A DNA stretch of 64,000 bases, from assembly GCF_025399795.1 (NCBI RefSeq), contig NZ_JAODTZ010000023.1, positions 83,427-147,426 on the forward strand. The letters run 5' to 3'. The notes beneath the pieces were generated by a model. That model saw only the letters and a list, made by a program, of their open reading frames with translations, searched no databases and had not been told where the DNA came from. Shown here one piece after another: positions 35,693-45,528 of this stretch (position 1 is the stretch's first letter; every line of letters begins with the position of its first letter). The position numbers were made by a program, and so were the translations under genes. This DNA is from Streptomyces rhizosphaerihabitans. GTDB lineage: Bacteria > Actinomycetota > Actinomycetes > Streptomycetales > Streptomycetaceae.

Positions 35693-35782
35693 GATGTGCT
35701 CCCCCTTGGTCCTGTGGACACAATGTAGACGAGGCATGGCGGATGGGTGCGGGGCGGGTGGGAGGGGTCCGGCTGTGGACCG

Positions 35783-35829
35783 GGCGGACAGTGTCCGCCG
35801 TGACGGGATGGCGGCTGACGTCCCGTCAC
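35783..35829 (-). terminator. Two adjacent hairpins after the phospholipase gene
   Basis: GGCGGACA (35783-35790) pairs with TGTCCGCC (35792-35799), too tight a loop to fold alone but a perfect palindrome. GTGACGGGA (35800-35808) pairs with TCCCGTCAC (35821-35829) around 12 bases. They lie between the phospholipase stop and the lipoprotein start on the same strand. The first could alternatively be an operator. Confidence 0.5.
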
Positions 35830-35934
35830 CAATATTCGGCTCGACCGTAGTTGGCTCGAATGTCACCGGAGTGCGGGCAGGACACATGTCACTGCCTGCG
35901 CGCTGTCGGGCGCTCCCGGTGGGTGGGTGGAGGG

Positions 35935-36387
35935 TCAGCCGAAGGCCTTGACCGCCTGGTAGTAGGTCCACGCGGTGCTGTCGCAGGAGACCTTCGTCGC
36001 GCCGCTGTAGTTGGCGCAGACTCGGCCCAGGTCCGCGTAGAGCATGCTGTCGAGCCGAGACTTGTTGGCATCGAAGGAGCCGGCGGCCTTGTAGTTGCGA
36101 TAGCCGAAGTCGTGGCGGGCACATGAAGTGGCGAAGGGGAAGCCGAACGGGTTGTCCGGCGACGTGGAGCAGTAGTCGGTGGACCAGTCGAAGGCATACG
36201 CCGACCAGGCCGACTGGTTGGCGCGTGCGGCGACCCAGGTGTTGTAGCTCGACGCGCTGGTCTGGGTCCAGCTGGACAGGACTTGGGGCTTGTCGGCCGG
36301 GGCGGCGCTAGCGGCTGTAGCGGTCGCCGTGACGGCCACGAGGGCCATGGCCGAGGCGGCGAGGCCGGTGGCGAGTCTTTGGTGCAT
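35935..36387 (-). CDS. Secreted phospholipase A2, Streptomyces type
   Basis: 150 residues from ATG 36387 with GGAGGTG upstream. A signal peptide (~1-29, ending ASA) precedes a mature protein very like Streptomyces violaceoruber PLA2 (APADKPQVLSSWTQTSASS...). The catalytic His-Asp pair is in CARHDFGYRNYKAAGSFD. Four cysteines (YCSTS, SCARH, VCANY, SCDS) fit two disulfides. The enzyme is extracellular and calcium-dependent, and releases fatty acid from the sn-2 position of phospholipids. Monocistronic, followed by hairpins. The AT-richer upstream region holds an AACTC/GAGTT palindrome at 36497-36510. Confidence 0.95.
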   Translation of the reverse strand: MHQRLATGLAASAMALVAVTATATAASAAPADKPQVLSSWTQTSASSYNTWVAARANQSAWSAYAFDWSTDYCSTSPDNPFGFPFATSCARHDFGYRNYKAAGSFDANKSRLDSMLYADLGRVCANYSGATKVSCDSTAWTYYQAVKAFG

Positions 36388-36496
36388 CCCAACACCTCCA
36401 TGAGGCTGCGACCCGCCCGTCGGGCTGCAGGTTCATGACACGAATGATCGGCATCGCGACCCTCCTTGCATAGAGCTTGAACCCCAACAATCAATT

Positions 36497-36510
36497 AACT
36501 CGGGGGAGTT
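36497..36510. promoter_or_regulatory. Short palindrome upstream of the phospholipase gene
   Basis: AACTC (36497-36501), GGGG centre, GAGTT (36506-36510), nested inside a wider CCCCAAC/GTTGGGG pair (36482-36488 and 36508-36514). It lies about 110 bases upstream of the phospholipase start and could be an operator. Significance is uncertain. Confidence 0.3.
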
Positions 36511-36603
36511 GGGGGGACGCGTTTCATGTCTGCGACCACCATGGCGGACTATGGCTGGATGTGTTCCTTGGGGTCGGGGTCCGGCGCGGCGTTCTCGGGT
36601 GCG

Positions 36604-36641
36604 ACAACGGGGGGTTGACGTGACAACGGGGGTTGTCATGC
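36604..36641. promoter_or_regulatory. Tandem palindromic operators before the mini HTH gene
   Basis: A perfect site, TGACAAC (36623-36629), GGGG, GTTGTCA (36634-36640), is preceded 18 bases upstream by an imperfect copy, GACAAC (36605-36610), a G-run, GTTGAC (36616-36621). TTGACG at 36617-36622 could be a -35 element with the perfect palindrome in the spacer, a classic repressor arrangement. Confidence 0.6.
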
Positions 36642-36672
36642 TGGGGATATGGCGAACGCGAAGGATCTTTCC

Positions 36673-36867
36673 GTGCATCAGTCAACTCTCGGACGCATCA
36701 AGGAGGTTCGCGCACAGGCCATTCACCATGCGCACCTGGCCCGGCAGTTCGCTGTCGAGAGGCGTGAGCTGATGCAGGGCCTCATCGATCAGGGAGTGTC
36801 GCAGGCGGACATCGCGCGGGAACTCGGCGTGTCGCGGCAGGCCATTCAGAAGATGCTGGCCTGCTAG
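36673..36867 (+). CDS. Minimal helix-turn-helix DNA-binding protein
   Basis: 64 residues from GTG 36673 (VHQSTLGRIKEVRAQAIHHA), chosen because AAGGA sits seven bases upstream; an ATG at 36649 has poorer spacing. The N-terminal half is a charged helix (HLARQFAVERRELMQGLIDQ). The C-terminal half is a textbook HTH (GVSQADIARELGVSRQAIQKML) ending two residues later. There is no sensor domain, so dimerisation through the helix and possible autoregulation through the two palindromes upstream are the likeliest features. Confidence 0.78.
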   Translation: MHQSTLGRIKEVRAQAIHHAHLARQFAVERRELMQGLIDQGVSQADIARELGVSRQAIQKMLAC

Positions 36868-37529
36868 GTCGTCGCGCGGCTGGGTCGTACGGGCCTCTCG
36901 CCCCTCGCGGATACCACGACGGGTTGATGGCCCGACGGAACGCATGCCCTCAAGCGCTCATGTCCCATGTTCTCGCGCGTTCATGTTCATGTGTGCCCCA
37001 TGTTCATGTGTGCCCCGTGTTCATGTCTCATGTCCCGTGTGTCTGCCCTCATGCCCTCATGCCCTTTGCCGACCGACCGGCCAGGTGGTCGGCCGGTGGC
37101 GCGCGCGGCGGGGCCGGCTGGGTGGCCCGGCTGTCGTACGAAGTGATGCCGACTGTTGTACGAGGCCCTGGGGCGGGGTGAGTTGGGTGACGACGGGGGC
37201 TTTTTCCGCGGAGGGGGCTCGCATACGGGGCGAGTGGCAAGAGCCTGGACGTCCATCGGGTGTGGAGCTCTCGGAGTTGGGCGTCTTTGTCTTCATGCCG
37301 GGTTGGCATGCCGACGCGCCTGACGGCGGAACGTTCCCGAGTTCGGGGGCTGTCGCCCCGCCACGGCCGGACACGTCCTGGCGGCAGGACAGCGCACGGC
37401 CCGCGTCCTGGCTCGCGCGGCCGGAATCACGGCGCATTCGCCGGACCGGCTCTCGTGTGACCGGATCGGTCCGCACACGGACCCGATGAGGTCTGTCCCC
37501 AGGGTGCGCGGGCCGGTCAGAGTGGGGGC
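36868..37529. other. 662-bp intergenic region with direct repeats
   Basis: I see no credible gene. It contains a run of TTCATGTGTGCCCC-type direct repeats at about 36964-37030, then CTCATGCC repeats, then plain GC-rich sequence. The isochorismatase promoter must lie near its right end. Confidence 0.55.
36964..37065. repeat. Short direct repeats around TTCATGTGTGCCCC and CTCATGCC
   Basis: TTCATGTGTGCCCC occurs twice in tandem with a 17-base period, followed by the variant TTCATGTCTCATGTCCC and two CTCATGCC units. The block is distinctly less GC-rich than its surroundings. Confidence 0.7.
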
Positions 37530-38129
37530 ATGACCCGAGCACTGATCGTCATCGATGTCCAGGAATCCTTCCGCGCCCGCCCCCTGTGGGAGACCATCTC
37601 CAATCCGAAGATCACCGACCAGGTGGACCGGCTGGTCGGCCTCGCCCGCAGCGCCGGCGACACCGTGGTGTGGGTGCTGCACTCGGAGCCCGGCAGCGGC
37701 GGCGTGTTCGACCCCGCCCTCGGTCACGTCCGGCTGATGGACGAGCTCCGGCGCGAGGAAGGGGAACCGCTGGTCCACAAGACCTCGCACAACGCCTTCA
37801 CCACCACCAACCTGCAGCAACTCCTCACCGAACGCGGTGTCCGCGAGCTCACCGTCTGCGGTATCCGCACCGAGCAGTGCGTGGAGACCACCACCCGCCT
37901 CGCGAGCGACCTCGGCTACCAGGTCACCTTCGTCTCCGACGCCACCGCGACCAACCCCATCCCGCACCGTGACGCCCCCGCCGACCAGAGCGTGGCCGAG
38001 CTGCTGGCGGACCCCCGCACCCTGAGTGCCGAGGAGGTCATCAGGCGCACCGAGTACGCCCTGGCCGGGCGCTTCGCCACCATCGCCACGGTCGACGACC
38101 TTGAGACCTCGGCCGCGTCTCGGGCATGA
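37530..38129 (+). CDS. Isochorismatase-family cysteine hydrolase
   Basis: 199 residues from ATG 37530 behind a GGGGG ribosome binding site. The catalytic triad is visible: Asp in VIDVQESF, Lys in PLVHKTSHNAF, Cys in GIRTEQCVETT. Family members hydrolyse isochorismate, nicotinamide, N-carbamoyl compounds or other amides. The substrate here is open. The gene runs straight into a GlxA-type regulator 11 bases later, so the regulator probably controls or is co-expressed with the hydrolase. Confidence 0.9.
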   Translation: MTRALIVIDVQESFRARPLWETISNPKITDQVDRLVGLARSAGDTVVWVLHSEPGSGGVFDPALGHVRLMDELRREEGEPLVHKTSHNAFTTTNLQQLLTERGVRELTVCGIRTEQCVETTTRLASDLGYQVTFVSDATATNPIPHRDAPADQSVAELLADPRTLSAEEVIRRTEYALAGRFATIATVDDLETSAASRA

Positions 38130-38139
38130 TGACCGGATC

Positions 38140-39051
38140 GTGAGCCACATCGTCTTCTTCCTGGTGCCCGGAGTCCATCTGCTGGACCTGGCCGGCCCCG
38201 CGCAGGTCTTCTCCACGGCCGCCGACTTCGGGCACCCCTACACCCTCGACTACGTCGCCGAACAGCCGCAGACCCCCACCGCTCAGGGGCTGCCGCTGGT
38301 GACCCGGCTCGACTGGCCGGAGCTCGGCCCAGCGGATCTGATCGTCGTGCCCGGCTGGCGGGCGCTCACCCTCACCGACGGCCCTCGCATCGGCGAGGCC
38401 GCTCTGCGGGTCCTCCGGGACCACCATGCGAGGGGCGGCACCGTCGCCAGTGTCTGCGCGGGAGCCGACGCGCTCGGCCGGGCCGGGCTGCTCGACGGCC
38501 GTCGCTGCACCACGCACCACGACGTCCAGGACGATCTCGCCCGCCGCTACCCTCGGGCGGCCGTGGTCCGCGATGTCCTGTACACCGAGGACGACCGGGT
38601 GGTCACCTCGGCAGGCATCGCCAGCGGGATCGATCTCGCCCTGCACCTGATCGCCACCCGACACGGCCCGGCAGCGGGCGCGCAGGTCGCGCGGGACATG
38701 GTGGTCTACGCACGACGCAACGGCCACGAACCCCAGGCCAGCGCGATGCTCCGGTACCGGTCCCACCTGGACGACACCGTGCACCGCGCCCAGGACCTGC
38801 TCGACGCCCGCTTCGACCGGCCGGTGCCGCTGCCGGAACTGGCCGCGGCCGTGGGCGTGAGCGAACGCACCCTCACCCGCCTCTTCACCCGCGCGACCGA
38901 CGGCCTCACACCGCTGCGCTATCAGCAGGCCCTGCGTCTGGAGCGCGCCGAGCACCTCATCAGCCACGGCGTCACCGTCGATGCCGCCGCCCGCGCGGTG
39001 GGCTTCGAAGACGCCCGCATGCTGCGCCGCCTGCGGGCCCGCGCGACCTGA
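38140..39051 (+). CDS. GlxA-family transcriptional regulator (DJ-1/PfpI plus AraC HTH)
   Basis: 303 residues from GTG 38140. An N-terminal DJ-1/PfpI-like domain (~1-175; VFFLVPGVHLLDLAGPAQVF, nucleophile-elbow region ASVCAGADALGRAGLLDGRR) is joined to an AraC HTH region (~215-303; LAAAVGVSERTLTRLFTRATG-like). The protein stops soon after GFEDARMLRRLRARA, some 15-20 residues earlier than typical AraC domains. It may be slightly truncated. It follows the isochorismatase gene as an operon. Confidence 0.88.
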   Translation: MSHIVFFLVPGVHLLDLAGPAQVFSTAADFGHPYTLDYVAEQPQTPTAQGLPLVTRLDWPELGPADLIVVPGWRALTLTDGPRIGEAALRVLRDHHARGGTVASVCAGADALGRAGLLDGRRCTTHHDVQDDLARRYPRAAVVRDVLYTEDDRVVTSAGIASGIDLALHLIATRHGPAAGAQVARDMVVYARRNGHEPQASAMLRYRSHLDDTVHRAQDLLDARFDRPVPLPELAAAVGVSERTLTRLFTRATDGLTPLRYQQALRLERAEHLISHGVTVDAAARAVGFEDARMLRRLRARAT

Positions 39052-39081
39052 ACCGCCACGAGCGGACGGCACGAGCGGGTC

Positions 39082-40983
39082 TCAGGTCTCCTGGCCCGCT
39101 CCCGTGAGCGTGGCCCGCTGGCGCGCGGCGCGTACGGCCGCCGTCAGCGAGGCGATGTCGTAGGCGCCGTAGTGACGGCGGCCGTTGACGAAGAACGTCG
39201 GAGTGCCCGAAACACCGCTGAGATCGGCCGACTCGACGTCCATGGCCACCCGGGCCGTGCTCGCGCCGCCCCGGAGGTCCTCGCGGAAGCGGCCGCTGTC
39301 GAGGCCGAGACGTGTGGCGTACCGGAACAGGTCCCTCGGCCCCAGGTCGCCCTGATGTCCCATGAGGAGGTCGTGCATCTCCCAGTAGCGGCTCTGGTGG
39401 GCCGCGGCCTCGGCCGCCTGTGCGGCGAGCTGTGCGTTGGGGTGCACGTCGGTGAGCGGAAGATGGCGCCATACGTAGCGGACGTCGCCGAAGTCGGCGA
39501 GCAGTTCGCGCACCACGGACTCGGCCAGACCGCAGTAGGGACACTCGAAGTCGCCGTACTCCACGAGGGTCACGGGCGCGTCGAGGGGCCCGCGCACATG
39601 GTCGCGCTCCACGTCGACGGGTTCGCTGAGATCGACGATGCTCCGGCCGGTGCCGAGCAGGGCCCGCGCGCGGGAGCGCCCGGTGAGCGCACCGATCACC
39701 AGGGTGACGACCCAGGTGAGAAGGAACGAGCCCGCGACCGCGGCCAGGATGCCGACCTTCGCCTGCGCCAGACGGTCGCCGGTGAAGGCCAGCGACGCGA
39801 TCAGCAGGGCCACGGTGAAGCCCACACCGGCCAGCGTGCCCCCCGCGGTGATGGCACCCCAGCCCACGGGCGGGTGAAGACGTCCTCGGGCCGCGCGCGT
39901 GGTGAGCCAGGTGCCGCCGATGATGCCGACGGGCTTGCCGAGCAGGTAGCCGAAGAGGATGCCGAGGGTGATCGGTGAGGTGAAGGCGTCGGCGAGCTGA
40001 CCGGCGCTGAGGGTGATGCCGGCGTTGGCGAGGGCGAACAGCGGCACGATCACGTAACTGGTCCAGGGATGGAACATCTGCTGGAGCCGCTCGTTCGGGG
40101 AGAGCGTCGAGGCCAGACCGCGCCGCACCGTGCGCTCCAGCTCCGGGGTCGGCTGCTCGCGGAAACGCCGGAACAGCCGGCTGGCGTGTTCCAGATCGCT
40201 GCGCTCCGCGGCGTACGCGTACGTCAGCATGCCCATCGCGAGACCCGTCACCACCGGGTCGATCCCCGACTTCAGGAGCGCCACCCAGATCGCCACGCCC
40301 AGCACGCCGTACAGCGAGGGAATCCGCGCGCCGATGGTGCGCCGCAGCAGCAGGACGACCACGAACAGTCCGAGCGCCGTCAGCAGCGCGGGCAGCGAGA
40401 TGGTGTCGCTGTAGGCGACGACGATGACGGCCAGAGCCAGGAAGTCGTCCACCACGGCGACGGTGAGGATGAAGACGCGAAGATTGGTGGGCAGTCGTGA
40501 GCCGAAGACGGCGAGCATGCCGAGGGCGAACGCGGTGTCCGTCGACATGGCGGCACCCCAGCCGTGCGCCGCGGAGCCATGGCCCGACGTGATGGCCAGG
40601 TACACGACGACGGGGACGATCATGCCGCTGAGCCCCGCCAGCAGCGGCAGGGTGACCCGGCGGCGTTCTCGCAGCTCGCCCAGGTCGAACTCGCGGCGCG
40701 CCTCCAGACCGACGACGAAGAAGAACAGCGTCATCAGGCCGCTGTTCACCCACTCGCGCAGATCCAGTGACACTCCGCCCGACCCGATACGGATCGACAG
40801 CTCGGTGCCCCACACCGTCTCGTACGAGTCAGCACCGATGTTGGCCCAGGCCAGCGCCGCCAGAGCGGCGGCGAGCAGCACGGCGGCGCTGCCGGTCTCC
40901 GTCCGCAAAAACGCGTGCAACGGGCTGCGAGCGCGCTGGCCGCACTGAGTCTGACCTGACATGGACGGCGTCTCGGATGGCAT
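39082..40983 (-). CDS. nhaA: NhaA Na+/H+ antiporter fused to a C-terminal DsbA-like domain
   Basis: 633 residues from ATG 40983 with GGAGGG upstream. Residues ~20-425 are NhaA: VGLEARREF, STDTAFALGMLAVFGSRLP and TVAVVDDFLALAVI (paired Asp of the ion site). A cytoplasmic linker leads to a thioredoxin-fold DsbA-like domain (~450-625) with active site YGDFECPYCGLAES and cis-Pro GVSGTPTFFVNG. The antiporter exchanges protons for sodium. The fused domain is presumably a thiol-disulfide module; such fusions are known in actinobacteria, but its role is unclear. It diverges from a uvrA-like gene. Confidence 0.92.
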   Translation of the reverse strand: MPSETPSMSGQTQCGQRARSPLHAFLRTETGSAAVLLAAALAALAWANIGADSYETVWGTELSIRIGSGGVSLDLREWVNSGLMTLFFFVVGLEARREFDLGELRERRRVTLPLLAGLSGMIVPVVVYLAITSGHGSAAHGWGAAMSTDTAFALGMLAVFGSRLPTNLRVFILTVAVVDDFLALAVIVVAYSDTISLPALLTALGLFVVVLLLRRTIGARIPSLYGVLGVAIWVALLKSGIDPVVTGLAMGMLTYAYAAERSDLEHASRLFRRFREQPTPELERTVRRGLASTLSPNERLQQMFHPWTSYVIVPLFALANAGITLSAGQLADAFTSPITLGILFGYLLGKPVGIIGGTWLTTRAARGRLHPPVGWGAITAGGTLAGVGFTVALLIASLAFTGDRLAQAKVGILAAVAGSFLLTWVVTLVIGALTGRSRARALLGTGRSIVDLSEPVDVERDHVRGPLDAPVTLVEYGDFECPYCGLAESVVRELLADFGDVRYVWRHLPLTDVHPNAQLAAQAAEAAAHQSRYWEMHDLLMGHQGDLGPRDLFRYATRLGLDSGRFREDLRGGASTARVAMDVESADLSGVSGTPTFFVNGRRHYGAYDIASLTAAVRAARQRATLTGAGQET

Positions 40984-41028
40984 GGTCACCCTCCGATTCT
41001 CGCCCCGGACCGGATACTTCCCCAGGCG

Positions 41029-41061
41029 GCGGGTGACCGGACCGGCGAGCGGGTGACCGGA
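41029..41061. promoter_or_regulatory. Direct repeats in the nhaA/uvrA-like divergent promoter region
   Basis: GCGGGTGACCGGA occurs at 41029-41041 and again at 41049-41061, exactly 20 bases apart (two helical turns). The placement between divergent genes suits a regulator binding on one face of the helix. No regulator can be named. Confidence 0.45.
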
Positions 41062-41220
41062 TCGATCAGGATTCGAGAAGCGCCGGCGGCCGGGCCTCAC
41101 CTAGCGTGGCGCACGGAGTCGGCGCATGCGAACCCGGCACCGCGCGCGAAGCTGGTTGGATCGAGGCAGGCGATGCCGGCGGAGACCGTGAAGGCGGCCC
41201 GCCCGACAGATGGAGACAGG

Positions 41221-43608
<2,388 letters not shown>

Positions 43609-44161
43609 CCGGGGCCCGCGCGGACACGTGGGACGGGTTCCGGCCGCCGAGCCGAACTCGTCCCACCCGACACCCGGCACCCGCCGGACGGCCGGCGCCC
43701 GGCACCGGACGGACGTCGGCGCCCGGCACCGGACGGACGGGCGGCGCCGGGCACCGCACGGACGACCGAAGCCCGGCACTGGACGGACGCCGTCGCCTGG
43801 CCCCGGACGGACGGGCGGCGCCGGGCACCGGACGAAACGACCGAAGCCCGGCCCCGGGCGGACGCCGTCGCCCGGCACCGCACGGACAGGCGGCGTCCGG
43901 CGCCGGACGAACGACGAAGCCCGGCACCGGTCCAGCCGGGAGTCGAGGAGCGTCGGCGCCTCCGAACAGAGCCTGCCCTGACCGCAGGTGGCGACCCGCC
44001 AGCGGGGCCGGCCCGGGTCAGGAGGGGCGCTGCCAGACCCACCGGGCTCCGCGCGCGCCCTGCCCGAAATGCACCTACGGTTGACGCACAGAGTGGCGCC
44101 CGCGGACAGCGAACCCTTCCGCTTCCAGCGCCCCCGTCAGCGCATCAGGAGGCCGGCCGCC
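43609..44161. other. 553-bp intergenic region with higher-order repeats
   Basis: Mostly occupied by imperfect GC-rich repeats (43685-43940). Open frames through it encode only Pro/Arg/Gly/Ala repeats and look like composition artefacts. The right end carries AGGAGG and the start of the next gene. Confidence 0.6.
43685..43940. repeat. Imperfect GC-rich tandem repeat, ~73-75 bp unit
   Basis: Blocks built from CGGACGGACGGGCGGCGCCG, then ACGACCGAAGCCCGGC and GGACGCCGTCGCC-type segments recur at ~43730 and ~43803, with a third partial copy to ~43930 and short GGCGCCCGGCACC units before them. Copies differ by several substitutions, so the array is not very recent. Confidence 0.75.
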
Positions 44162-44506
44162 ATGACCACAGCATCCGAAACCCCCGTCCTGGACACCCTC
44201 GCCGCCATGACCGTCGACTCCCTCGAGCGGTGCGGACTGCCCACGGACCAGCTCCTCCTCACCCGCATCGCGGCGCTCGCGGCCTCGGACGCGCCGCCCA
44301 TCTCCTACCTCGCGCACATCGATCCCGCCATCAAGGCCGATCTGACCATGGCCCAGGTGCAGGACGTCCTGGTGGCCATCGCCCCCATCGTGGGTACGGC
44401 CCGTGTCATGACGGCAGCGGGCAACATCGCCTCGGCGTTCGGTGTCGCGATCGCCGTCGCCGAAGCGGAGATCGAGGCGGAGGTCGCCGCCGAGGGCGAG
44501 CGCTGA
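44162..44506 (+). CDS. Carboxymuconolactone decarboxylase-like protein
   Basis: 114 residues from ATG 44162 with AGGAGG nine bases upstream. All-helical; the central segment ALAASDAPPISYLAHIDPAI and following VQDVLVAIAPIVGTARVMTAAGNI match the CMD/AhpD-like fold. The CxxC of AhpD peroxidase-type members is absent (only one Cys near residue 20), so a redox role is unlikely. Function unknown. It is convergent with the next gene across a strong hairpin. Confidence 0.8.
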   Translation: MTTASETPVLDTLAAMTVDSLERCGLPTDQLLLTRIAALAASDAPPISYLAHIDPAIKADLTMAQVQDVLVAIAPIVGTARVMTAAGNIASAFGVAIAVAEAEIEAEVAAEGER

Positions 44507-44540
44507 CACGGCTGTTGAACACGGACGCTGTGACGGGGCC

Positions 44541-44573
44541 GGGCGGGGCCGGGCGGCCCGCCCGGCCCCGCCC
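44541..44573. terminator. Very GC-rich bidirectional hairpin
   Basis: 16-bp perfect arms (44541-44556 and 44558-44573) composed almost only of G and C, between two convergent stops. Confidence 0.8.
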
Positions 44574-44606
44574 CGCCGTGCCCCTCGCTTCTCCTCCCCC
44601 TTGGCC

Positions 44607-45020
44607 TCATGGCCGGATGAGCGTCACCTCGCGACGGTGGGAGTCCTGGACCTCGGGGGACCAGTCGCCGGTGCAGTAGACGGACACCTCGCTCATCGAG
44701 CCGTCGCGTACGTCGGCGCGGAGCAGTTCGCGGCAGTACCAGGTACCGTCCGCGTTCTCCCAGCGCTCCTCGAACTCGATGACGATGCCGGTCTCCGTGA
44801 CGTCGGTACGGTGGCGTGGCACGGTGCCGAGGAAGGGATGGCTGGTTCGGCGCAGGGCCACGAGGTGGTCACGGCCGGATGTCTGGAGCCGCCACTGGGG
44901 CAGGCTGAGGTCCACGAACACATCGTCCGTGAAGAGTCCGGCGGGGGCGCTGTTCGTCCGCAGGAACTCCACGAAGAGCTCGGCGAGTTCCTTGGCCCGG
45001 CGGGCGTCGAGGGTGCTCAT
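44607..45020 (-). CDS. NTF2-like/SnoaL-like protein
   Basis: 137 residues from ATG 45020 (GGAGGCA upstream), overlapping the previous stop by ATGA, so translationally coupled to the cupin-like gene. The pattern (helix ELAELFVEFLRTNSAPAGLF, then FVDLSLPQWRLQTSG and strands EFEERWENADGTWYCRELL, VSVYCTGDWSPE) fits the NTF2/SnoaL fold. No catalytic residues can be assigned. It lies downstream of a large AAA regulator on the same strand. Confidence 0.72.
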   Translation of the reverse strand: MSTLDARRAKELAELFVEFLRTNSAPAGLFTDDVFVDLSLPQWRLQTSGRDHLVALRRTSHPFLGTVPRHRTDVTETGIVIEFEERWENADGTWYCRELLRADVRDGSMSEVSVYCTGDWSPEVQDSHRREVTLIRP

Positions 45021-45391
45021 GACGGTGCCTCCGCGAGATTGCGGCCGATCGTCCGCATGGTGCGGTCCAGTTCGGTGGTGGGGCTGAACTCGACGACTTC
45101 GGTGCCGGCGAAGAGGAGGGGCAGGTGGCCGGGTGCGCCGTAGTAGGCGTCTCCGGTGTGGAAGACCTCGTCGTGGTCGGCGTACCGGAACACGATCTTT
45201 CCGGAGATCACCTGGCCCCAGTGCGGACACTGGCACCGGTCGTCGGGCAGCCCCCTGAAGAGCGGCGCCGGATCCATGTCCGCCTTCATGGTCTCGTACG
45301 AGACGGTGTACGGGCCGACCTCGGCGTACCGGCCCTCGATCACCGGCTCGTCGACCTTGAGTTCCGCCTCCGCCTTGGCTGTGCGTGGCAT
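45017..45391 (-). CDS. Cupin-like small protein
   Basis: 124 residues from ATG 45391. The central part has a jelly-roll-like pattern (PHWGQVISGKIVFRYADHDEVFHTGDAYYGAPGH) with spaced His and Asp/Glu that could bind a metal, and a Cys-rich lead-in RCQCPHW. The ATGA overlap with the NTF2-like gene makes a two-gene unit. It lies 137 bases after the stop of the AAA regulator. Enzymatic function is unassigned. Confidence 0.65.
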   Translation of the reverse strand: MPRTAKAEAELKVDEPVIEGRYAEVGPYTVSYETMKADMDPAPLFRGLPDDRCQCPHWGQVISGKIVFRYADHDEVFHTGDAYYGAPGHLPLLFAGTEVVEFSPTTELDRTMRTIGRNLAEAPS

Positions 45392-45528
45392 GACGTCCTG
45401 CCCTTCGTTCCCCGGCCGTACCCGGTCGCGTACGGCGCCTTCACCCATCAGGCGTGAGACCGGACGGCACAGTGTGAGGTGACGGCTCACCGGCGTCGGT
45501 CGTGTGCCGGTGGTCCGGTCCCGGGGAC

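Noticed and set aside
36944..37489. 181-codon plus-strand frame rich in Cys/Pro/Arg
   Set aside because: It begins in direct repeats, lacks a ribosome binding site and has no recognisable protein features.
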